A stretch of DNA of 64,000 nucleotides from an uncultured Pedosphaera sp. (lineage in GTDB: Bacteria > Verrucomicrobiota > Verrucomicrobiia > Limisphaerales > Pedosphaeraceae), in NCBI GenBank assembly GCA_903918755.1, contig CAIXFN010000072.1, positions 37,594 to 101,593 of the forward strand, given 5' to 3'. Below the pieces are notes generated by a model. The model was not told where the DNA came from. It did no database searches and saw nothing but the letters and a program-made list of their open reading frames with translations. Below are positions 53,552-60,467 of the stretch, piece after piece (positions within the stretch are counted from its first letter, which is position 1; every line of letters starts with the position of its first letter). The translations under genes were made by a program, and so were the position numbers.

Positions 53552-53770
53552 TGAAAGAATTTACATCAGCAAACCAAGGTAACGAAGGAATTCCCCGAAC
53601 CGCTGCCGACTCCGGGAAGCGCAACCCATTCATTATCAGACATTTTCCCGGATATTCGCAGCCAAAAGCGCGGCGGCGGGTTCGATGACGCGGGTTTGTG
53701 AGCGCATTGCGAAAACCTAAAACGACCTTTGCTATGGTTTGATAATCCCCATTACGGGAGTTTGCTTTAC

Positions 53771-54211
53771 TCATCGAACCAGGTCAGCCCGGATAAGCGT
53801 GATCTTTTTAATGCGGTCGGTGTCCACTCTATACTCAACATGGATCGTGTGCCCGAGCCTCGCGAAGCGGTCCCACGCTCCGTATTCGCCGAGGATTGGG
53901 TCGCTGATTTTTCCACCGCTTTTCGATGGCGCTCCAAGGAGCTCAATCACTTTCTTGCGGTTCGATGAAAACGGAGCATCAAGCAGGCTTTCATCAAAGC
54001 CGTTAAACTCATCCGAATACAGGAAAATGGTGCTGACGTTGTCGTGGCTGTCACAACGCAGCTCTAGACCATGTTGTGGAAAGATATAGTGGATAATGGG
54101 CTCCGGGAGATCGTCCTCGAATGACTTTTCCACGGGCCAGAGTTTGAATGGATAAGCTTCCAGCATGGTTGAAGCTGGATTTCCTAGGTAATGAGCTACA
54201 GTCTTGGTCAT
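53771..54211 (-). CDS. Small immunity-like protein
   Basis: The 146-aa cytoplasmic protein (MTKTVAHYLGNP) is acidic, without signal or TM. Its ELRCDSHDNVSTIFLYSDEF and SNRKKVIELLGAPSKSGG stretches recall small immunity-type proteins found next to polymorphic toxin tails; I cannot name the family firmly. GAGGA about 9 bases upstream supports the start, and the ATG is only 2 bp after the stop of the upstream ORF, as expected for a toxin-immunity pair. Base composition here (AT-richer codons) differs from the neighbours, which fits horizontal transfer. It could instead be a free-standing unknown protein. Confidence 0.6.
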   Translation of the reverse strand: MTKTVAHYLGNPASTMLEAYPFKLWPVEKSFEDDLPEPIIHYIFPQHGLELRCDSHDNVSTIFLYSDEFNGFDESLLDAPFSSNRKKVIELLGAPSKSGGKISDPILGEYGAWDRFARLGHTIHVEYRVDTDRIKKITLIRADLVR

Positions 54212-54213
54212 GG

Positions 54214-54537
54214 TTATCTGTTCCTCACTGCTTCATTGAACAACGCTCTATCGCGGGCCGCGGCAGCATCGAGGTCGGCGGCTTCTGCGGCAATCCAGGC
54301 CGGTTTATAGCGCCTTCCATATGTTGGGTTCGTTTGTTGATGTACTGCTCGCAGGGAGGCCACGGCCGGCGTGCTTGCTTTAACTTGGGCAATTTCAGCC
54401 TTTGGCAAAGGACATCCAAGGGCCGCTTTCCTCACACCCACTTGAGCGGCAAACCTGAAACGTGTCAAACAATAGTAGGGTTCATTTTTTGCGGCTCCAC
54501 GTTTCACGCCTGCCCTGTTTGCGGGCCCGACGATCAC
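54214..54537 (-). pseudogene. Possible truncated toxin C-terminal domain upstream of the immunity-like gene
   Basis: The frame is open only from about 54570 to the stop at 54214-54216, with a GTG at 54537, and would encode a basic tail (YKPAWIAAEAADLDAAAARDRALFN). It stops 2 bp before the immunity-like gene. The short length, the upstream in-frame stop and the absence of an export or delivery domain suggest the remnant of a larger polymorphic toxin. The protein family is not recognised; it may also be a real small gene. Confidence 0.4.
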
Positions 54538-54818
54538 TGCGCAACCCGTTTCGCAGCAACATGTTAAATCTCATGGTAGCCGCCTAGCCAGATCCGAAGG
54601 TGATTTCTCAGGGGAGGGCGTGGCGTTCAGCCCCCATTGAGACAGCAATCACGAATTCGCGATTTGGGAGCGCGTCATGCATTCTGCATATCCCATTAAA
54701 TTTGAGGTGGACGAACCATCCGGTGCGGTTATCTTCGCCCTGAAGCATCCCAAACTCTATGAAATCGGCTCAGCAAGGTCTGCCTGGCGTTCATCGAAAT
54801 CTGGCAATCGCTTTTTTC

Positions 54819-57044
54819 ATGCCCATTCGGGCTGCGGTTGGCACCGGCTTGCTTTGGTTTGTCACGATTCTCCTGCTGCTCCTCGGCGGAAGGATGGCTT
54901 TGGCCGGGCCATCACCCCAAACGGCGCAAAGTACTCGCCCGCAGGCCAATTTGACGGCGGAGCAAGCCAGAGCTCTGGCTTTGGAAATTGCCAAACGTCC
55001 AGCCGTTTTTGACAATTTGTCCAAGACCCGGGATACGCTGGCGGATAAGCATCGGGCTTTTCGCCTACGGCAGTACTTGGAGGGTTACAAGTTGCGGGGC
55101 GAGCGCAGTCCCGCGTGTGATGCCGAAGCGCTCAAGCTGATTGAAACGTGGATTGCGGTGAAGAATGGCGATGAGGAGCCGGACGATCAGGGGCTGAGGC
55201 AATTGTCGGCCAAGCTCGTGGCCAATAGCGCCTGCACGGATCCGCTGGTTTTGACTGTGGCGGCGGTCAACTCGTCGCTGGTTCGCGAGGCGACGAACCT
55301 GCTCGTGCGGGCTTTGCAGGGTTTCGAATCCTCCAAGCACAAAGCCTACCCCAAATTATTTGCCACGTTGACGCTCGCCCGGCTGTTGCCGCGGGATGAA
55401 CCGGAGTGGCTGACGTCGCTCGACGCCTCCGCACTGGGTTTGTTGAAGGAGTGCTTTACGGATGGGAGTTTTGTGGCGGGGGATCAGGCCGACATTGCCG
55501 ATATTCTGCTGGCCGGTTGGTGTCGCCAATTCAAGGTGCGTCATGAGGGAGCGGTGTGGGAGGTGGTCCGGAATTCGAGTTCGACCTTCAATTGGCTGGG
55601 GTTGTTGATGGAAGGGGATTTAGAAGTGGCTGAGGCCTGGAAGGCCCGGGGGAATGGCACCAGTGTGACCGTCACCGAAGCTGGTTGGAAGGGCTTTGCG
55701 CAGCATTTGCGTAAAGCGCGGGAAAGCCTGACCGAGGCCTGGAAATTGCGGCCGGATCTCCCGCAGGCTCCGACCCTGATGATCAGTGTGGCCATGGGCG
55801 AAGGCGGGATTACGGAAATGCGTGTTTGGTTTGATCGCGCCACCACCGCCCGGTTGGATTACGTTCCGGCTTGGAAGGCCATGCTCACGGGCTTGCGCCC
55901 CCGCTGGTTTGGCAGTCCGGAGGCGGTGCTGGCTTTTGGTGTCACGGCGCTCGATACGGGCCGGTTCGATACCCTGGTGCCGCGGGAATTCTTTGGAGCG
56001 GTTGCCGATATCGAGCAGGATGCCCGGCAGGCTTCGGTGCTCACCGCCAGCCAGCATCTTTATGATCGACCGGAAATCTGGCCGCACATGCAGCGGATGT
56101 ACGAAGGTTACCTGGCGGAACCCGCGGCGCCGGGCTCGCATGATGGCTGGCGGGATGGTTACCTGCGGGTGGCCTACTACGCGGGTAAATATGATGTTGC
56201 GCGGAAACAGTTGGAAGCGGCCAATTGGCAGTTGTCGCACGGCAGCAATTGGCTGCACGACGCTTCGCTGGTGCCCACGGAAATTGCGGCGCGCACCGGG
56301 CCGCAGCGGAAAGCCATCGAGGTCGCCGAGGGACGGCGTGTCGCGGGCGAGACCGCCAAGTCCTTGGAATTGTATCGTGAGCTCGCGAAAACCGGCAGTA
56401 ATGACCAAAGGACCCAGGAATTCATTCGCGACCGGGTGTTTACCCTGGATCGGGAACAGCGCTTGGAGGCAGGCGAATGGGTGGATCTGATGCCCACGGA
56501 CGACCAAATGTCCGGTTGGCAGACCTTATTGGGAAACTGGAAGCGGCTGCCCGATGGCACCCTGGAAGTGCATTCCGGCCCGGGTGGCCACTCGCTGTAT
56601 TGTCGGGTCCGGCAGGGCGTCAATTGCGAGGTGCGCGGCACCTTCGAAATCGTGAAAACCTCGACCAAGGAATACCAGGCGGGCCTGGTGCTCGGCCATC
56701 CCGCGGCGGAGTCTTCCCTGTGGTATGGGATTCGCTTTTTGGCGGGTCCGCGCGGGCGCAGCAGTGCGACGTTTTCGCGCGGTTGGTCCGGCAAGCCTAT
56801 CGTGGCGCGGGCGTCGATCAATGGCGCCGGCGGCGGCACCAATTCGTTTCTGGTGCATTTGGATAACAACCAACTCAACGCCACCGTGAACGGTGAGGTC
56901 ACGCTCAAGGGCGCGCAATTGCCGGGCAGCCGCACCGCCCCCACGGACGAAGTCCTGTTGGGATTCGGCGGTTATAACGGCAGCAATGAGACGGTGATCC
57001 GCTACAGCCACCTGGAGGCCCGCAAACTTCCCAACCGGCGGTGA
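54819..57044 (+). CDS. Secreted helical-repeat protein with C-terminal concanavalin-like domain
   Basis: The ATG at 54819 (MPIRAAVGTGLLWFVTILLLLLGG) gives a normal signal peptide; an in-frame ATG at 54759 would add 20 residues with no RBS advantage. The 741-aa protein has a long alpha-helical, TPR-like region (about 45-520; helices such as KARESLTEAWKLRPDLPQAPTL) reminiscent of DUF4034-type proteins. The C-terminal part (about 540-738: MSGWQTLLGNWKRLPDGTLEVHS, GTFEIVKTS, EVTLKGAQLPGS, LLGFGGYNGSNETVIRYSHLE) resembles the DUF1080/3-keto-disaccharide hydrolase-like concanavalin fold. It is possibly an envelope scaffold that binds sugar. No catalytic residues can be assigned, and it has no operon partner. 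Confidence 0.6.
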   Translation: MPIRAAVGTGLLWFVTILLLLLGGRMALAGPSPQTAQSTRPQANLTAEQARALALEIAKRPAVFDNLSKTRDTLADKHRAFRLRQYLEGYKLRGERSPACDAEALKLIETWIAVKNGDEEPDDQGLRQLSAKLVANSACTDPLVLTVAAVNSSLVREATNLLVRALQGFESSKHKAYPKLFATLTLARLLPRDEPEWLTSLDASALGLLKECFTDGSFVAGDQADIADILLAGWCRQFKVRHEGAVWEVVRNSSSTFNWLGLLMEGDLEVAEAWKARGNGTSVTVTEAGWKGFAQHLRKARESLTEAWKLRPDLPQAPTLMISVAMGEGGITEMRVWFDRATTARLDYVPAWKAMLTGLRPRWFGSPEAVLAFGVTALDTGRFDTLVPREFFGAVADIEQDARQASVLTASQHLYDRPEIWPHMQRMYEGYLAEPAAPGSHDGWRDGYLRVAYYAGKYDVARKQLEAANWQLSHGSNWLHDASLVPTEIAARTGPQRKAIEVAEGRRVAGETAKSLELYRELAKTGSNDQRTQEFIRDRVFTLDREQRLEAGEWVDLMPTDDQMSGWQTLLGNWKRLPDGTLEVHSGPGGHSLYCRVRQGVNCEVRGTFEIVKTSTKEYQAGLVLGHPAAESSLWYGIRFLAGPRGRSSATFSRGWSGKPIVARASINGAGGGTNSFLVHLDNNQLNATVNGEVTLKGAQLPGSRTAPTDEVLLGFGGYNGSNETVIRYSHLEARKLPNRR

Positions 57045-57209
57045 AGTGACATCTCCGTGAACGGCTGCGGTGAAAGTTGAAACTTTTGGCGCGGTTGGTT
57101 GTGAATGGTGGAGCGCGAGGACGGAAGGATGGTTGACGTTTACGCTGATTGGGCACGATGTGTTAAATGACAATTATGTGTTCGTGGACTACTTTTGCCG
57201 CATTGCCGC

Positions 57210-57653
57210 ATGATCATTCCTATTGCTTTATTCGCTTTCGGCGCATGGCTTCTCTACCTTGAAAGGGAGCTCATTCGGCTTGGATTGGCGAGCTACCGGT
57301 GGGCCAAAACGCAAGGGGAGATTGTTGATTCCCGGAATGATTCATTTGTCATCTCCGGGGTGGGCGGATCCTCCGGGAAGAGTGGGGGAGTCCCGGTTAT
57401 GTACAAGGAATTCGCTCACGAATATCTGTACCATGTGGACGGTCGCGCTTACCGGTGCAGCACCTACTGCTTTGGCGGTTGGGCTGACCGGGCGGATGCC
57501 AGGTATCTGATTGGGACAAGCGTTGTGGTCTATTTCAATCCGCGGCGTCCCGGTGAGGCGGTGTTGCGCCGCGGAATTCAGCTGGGCGCTATCTTTGGAA
57601 TTTTTCCGATTGCCATCACAATCTTTTATTTCGTCCGATCGTGGCAAACTTGA
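57210..57653 (+). CDS. DUF3592-type membrane protein
   Basis: The ATG at 57210 (MIIPIALFAFGAWLLYLE) is preferred to a TTG five codons upstream. The 147-aa protein has an N-terminal TM helix (about 2-20), a soluble beta part (TQGEIVDSRND, YKEFAHEYLYHVDGRAYRCS, GTSVVVYFNPRRPGEAVLRRG) and a C-terminal TM helix (about 122-143). This TM-beta-TM plan with Y-x-V-x-Y-NP-x-x-P is characteristic of DUF3592. Function unknown. It stands alone. Confidence 0.75.
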   Translation: MIIPIALFAFGAWLLYLERELIRLGLASYRWAKTQGEIVDSRNDSFVISGVGGSSGKSGGVPVMYKEFAHEYLYHVDGRAYRCSTYCFGGWADRADARYLIGTSVVVYFNPRRPGEAVLRRGIQLGAIFGIFPIAITIFYFVRSWQT

Positions 57654-58015
57654 TTTGATCCACTTCCTGCCGGGTTGGCACGCCGGGATTGGAAAATCTG
57701 GCATTTGATCGACTTCAATTCGGAGGTCCTGACGCTTTAGGGAAGGGGGCACCACAGCATGGTTCACTTTGCTCGCACGCCTCGTTTGCGGCAGCCGTTT
57801 TAGCAGGATCGACGATCGCGGCACAACTCTCCTGAAATCAACGAATTAAGGGTCCTGGCCGCACTCGCATCCGGCCGGAAAAATGAATCGCAAATCCGTC
57901 GTCTCAGTCTTTTTTTTAATAATGTTTTGACGGGATTGGCCCGGCATTTAATTCGCCGACGGCGGCAAGTCGAGTCATCTTTCCCCTATGCAAACCGCAT
58001 CGGCGCTGCAGCCTG

Positions 58016-58041
58016 AAGGAAAAGGCAAAGCAGTTTTCCTT
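58016..58041 (+). promoter_or_regulatory. Inverted repeat in the presumed 5' UTR of the PII gene
   Basis: AAGGAAAA (58016-58023) and TTTTCCTT (58034-58041) are perfect complements around a 10-base loop, 100 bp before the PII start. It may be an operator or an RNA hairpin. The 57654-58142 gap holds no gene; apart from this and a T-rich stretch near 57908-57920 I see nothing in it. Confidence 0.35.
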
Positions 58042-58142
58042 GTAAACCTGCTTCATGAAACTCGCGGAATAACATTTCCGGACGCCCAGTCCTGACCGCC
58101 CGCTGATGGGCTCGCCAAACGAAATTAACAAAAGAAACACCT

Positions 58143-58481
58143 ATGAAAAAAATTGAAGTAATCGTGAAACCAGTAGAATTTGAAGGGGTAAAATCCGCCC
58201 TGGAAGAAGTTGGCATCGCGCGGATGACGGTGAGTGAGGTCAAGGCCTTTGGGCGGCAAAAGGCGCACTGGGAGATTTTTCGGGGAAGCGAATACTCGGT
58301 AGATTATCTCCCGGAAATCAAAATGGAAATGCTGGTGCCTGAAAACCAGCTGGACGCGGCTCTCGCCGCGATTGGGAAAGCCGCAAAACTGGACGGGTTC
58401 GGGGATGATCACCTGATGGTTTCCACCATCGAAAATCCTCCGCGCGGGAATTCTGCCGGGATGATGGAAACCGCGGTTTAA
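58143..58481 (+). CDS. P-II family signal protein with atypical C-terminus
   Basis: This 112-aa protein starts MKKIEVIVKP and keeps the PII landmarks: EVKAFGRQK, then the T-loop RGSEYSVDYLP with Tyr51, the residue uridylylated in GlnB/GlnK. After EMLVPENQLDAALAAIGKAA the usual TGKIGDGKIFV is replaced by KLDGFGDDHLMV, and the conserved C-terminal Arg motif (RIRTGE, ATP contacts) is absent; the tail ends NPPRGNSAGMMETAV. PII proteins bind ATP/ADP and 2-oxoglutarate and regulate transporters or enzymes. This one may have altered ligand binding. It is not next to amtB or glnA, so its target is unknown. A weak terminator follows. Confidence 0.85.
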   Translation: MKKIEVIVKPVEFEGVKSALEEVGIARMTVSEVKAFGRQKAHWEIFRGSEYSVDYLPEIKMEMLVPENQLDAALAAIGKAAKLDGFGDDHLMVSTIENPPRGNSAGMMETAV

Positions 58482-58488
58482 GCCGGGG

Positions 58489-58517
58489 CAACTGACGGGG
58501 CAGTTGTGCTCGCTTTT
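58489..58517 (+). terminator. Weak Rho-independent terminator after the PII gene
   Basis: CAACTG and CAGTTG form a 6-bp stem around ACGGGG, followed after six bases by CTTTTT. Confidence 0.45.
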
Positions 58518-58685
58518 TAAACCGATTCAGAGGGTTCTTTTTTATCCGCTTCGATCCGCGTGGGCGCTACCTGGGGCACCGCAAAAGCGGGCCGGGCAGG
58601 GATGTGAAATATGCGGACCTGCTCCCCGGGGGGCGACCGTTATGGCTAAACCCCCGGTAGTCGCGCCCGAAAGCCACCGCGCCGG

Positions 58686-59408
58686 TTAATTTGATTGGAG
58701 CGTCGTGGCGGTCGCGGCCCGCGGGCTGGGAGAGCCACGTGCTTTACCGCCGCCTACCAGCTCCCGCAACTTGGCGGCGATTTTGTCCAGAGGCAGGACG
58801 AAATCGACATCGCCGGTTTGGATCGAAGTTTCCGGCATGCTGAAATTTTCCGAGGTGGGCCGATCCTGAGCGATGACGGTGCCGCCTTTGTCCTTGATGA
58901 TCTGGACACCGAAGGAGCCATCGCCGTCGCCTCCCGTGAGCACCACGGCAATGGCGGCTTTTTTATAAGTGGCCGCCACCGAGGCGAAGAGGGGCTCGGC
59001 CGAGGGACGGGAGTAATGAACTTTTTCCGCGGTGGCGGACGAAAGTTCGAGGCGCCCGCCGCGGGTCACCGAGAGGTGATGGTTGGGCGGGGCGACGAAA
59101 ACGCCCCCCGGGCAAAGGATGTCGCCGGAATGCGCCTGTTTGACGACCAGTGGTGTGCGGCGGTTGAGCAGCTCGGCCAGGATACTTTTGTGATCGGGTG
59201 AAAGGTGCATCACAATCGCGATGGCGGCCGGAAAATCCGCCGGCAAGGCCGCCAGAATGACGGACAAAGCCTTCAAGCCGCCGACCGAGGTCGCCATGGC
59301 GATGACGGGGAAGGTGGCTTTCAAAATCCGGGTGGGCGTGGCCTTGCGGGCGAGGGCTGCAGGGGCCGGTTTTTTCTGCCCGAGTTTCGGCATGGCTGTC
59401 TGTTTCAT
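58686..59408 (-). CDS. Stand-alone CheB-type protein-glutamate methylesterase domain
   Basis: This 240-aa protein consists of one CheB methylesterase domain after a basic 30-residue tail. The catalytic triad can be placed: Ser41 in ATSVGGLKAL, His68 in VMHLSPDHK and Asp163 in LTGGDGDGS; HSGDILCPGGVFVAPPNHHL is also typical. The receiver domain of canonical CheB is missing. No chemoreceptor, CheR, CheA or CheW is nearby, so it may work with a distant cheR/PAS-kinase system of the CheB-CheR-PAS type. The start ATG is supported by AGGTG about 6 bases upstream. Its tail is Ser/Ala/Arg-rich and probably disordered. Confidence 0.88.
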   Translation of the reverse strand: MKQTAMPKLGQKKPAPAALARKATPTRILKATFPVIAMATSVGGLKALSVILAALPADFPAAIAIVMHLSPDHKSILAELLNRRTPLVVKQAHSGDILCPGGVFVAPPNHHLSVTRGGRLELSSATAEKVHYSRPSAEPLFASVAATYKKAAIAVVLTGGDGDGSFGVQIIKDKGGTVIAQDRPTSENFSMPETSIQTGDVDFVLPLDKIAAKLRELVGGGKARGSPSPRAATATTLQSN

Positions 59409-59665
59409 GATTCACCTGACGGAGACCGGGCCGGCGGGTAAATTACCGTCCCTGGCCGCAGCTTGCGACAGCAGGTCAGGCGCATTTCTCCGGGCGTTGG
59501 CGGTCGGGTCGCGGCATTTATCATCATTGTGCCGCTCTTCGGAATTGTTTAGGGACTCGGCAGACTTAGGCTAGTGTTTTGACCTGCGTTCGGCTATGGG
59601 ATGTTTCCCCCATGGCGGGAATTCATCGCAAATCGCTGTGACTTTGCGCCAATTTCCCGTAAGTA

Positions 59666-60415
59666 ATGGGAATGGCTCACAGCGCGACATCACCAGAACG
59701 CCCCGGGCTCTTCCCGGCGACGCAATGGACCGTCATCCTGGCAGCCGGCGCGACGCCTTCACCAGAATCAGCGGCGGCGCTGGAGCATCTTTGCCACGCG
59801 TATTGGTATCCGCTCTACGTGTTCGTGCGGCGCTGCGGGCACTCGCCGCCGGATGCCCAGGATTTGACCCAGGAATTCTTTGCGCTGCTGCTGCAGCACA
59901 ACTGGGTTGCCCAGGCTGATCGCGAGCGTGGCCGGTTTCGCTCTTTTCTACTGATGGCCCTGAAGCGGTTCCTGGCCAAGGAGTGGGACAAGTCCAAGAC
60001 CATCAAGCGGGGCGGGCAGGTGCGGTTGGTTCCGCTCCGGTTGGACGATTCCGAAACCCGTTACGCCCGGGAGCCCGCCGACACCTGCACGCCCGAGCAA
60101 GTGTTCGAAAAACAGTGGGCGCTGACGCTGCTGGGGGCGGTGCTTGGTCGCTTGCGCCAGGACTATGTGCGGGAGGGCAAGGGACTACTATTCCAAGCGT
60201 TGGAGCCCTGTTTGATCGGCCCTCATGAAACGCAACCTTATGTCGAACTGGGGGCCAGACTGAGGATGACCGAAGGCGCGGTTAAAATGGCGGTTTCCCG
60301 GCTGCGGGAGCGTTATCGGTCGTTCCTGAAGGAGGAGATCCGTCAGACCGTGGCCTCCGTGGCGGAAGTGGATGAGGAATTGCGGCATCTTTTCCGGGTG
60401 CTGAGCCGGGGCTGA
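59666..60415 (+). CDS. ECF-type RNA polymerase sigma factor
   Basis: The 249-aa protein has a sigma-2 region (about 35-80: LEHLCHAYWYPLYVFVRR, DAQDLTQEFFALLL) and a sigma-4 helix-turn-helix (about 195-225: MTEGAVKMAVSRLRERYRSFL), separated by a longer linker than in most ECFs (RERGRFRSFLLMALKRFLAKEWDK). This layout is typical of PVC-bacterial sigma factors that sit beside serine/threonine kinases. It likely recruits RNA polymerase to a special regulon, with activity set by phosphorylation and not by a membrane anti-sigma factor. The kinase gene follows 52 bp downstream. A second ATG two codons in is equally possible as start. Confidence 0.85.
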   Translation: MGMAHSATSPERPGLFPATQWTVILAAGATPSPESAAALEHLCHAYWYPLYVFVRRCGHSPPDAQDLTQEFFALLLQHNWVAQADRERGRFRSFLLMALKRFLAKEWDKSKTIKRGGQVRLVPLRLDDSETRYAREPADTCTPEQVFEKQWALTLLGAVLGRLRQDYVREGKGLLFQALEPCLIGPHETQPYVELGARLRMTEGAVKMAVSRLRERYRSFLKEEIRQTVASVAEVDEELRHLFRVLSRG

Positions 60416-60467
60416 AACTATTTTGTCCCTCTTGGTTACCTTTCCCGCCCAATCCGTAGTGTAAGGG

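Noticed and set aside
52180..53770. Insertion sequence with transposase
   Set aside because: No frame encodes a recognisable transposase and no target-site duplication could be seen by eye. Only the repeated CCGGAC motifs hint at old IS ends.
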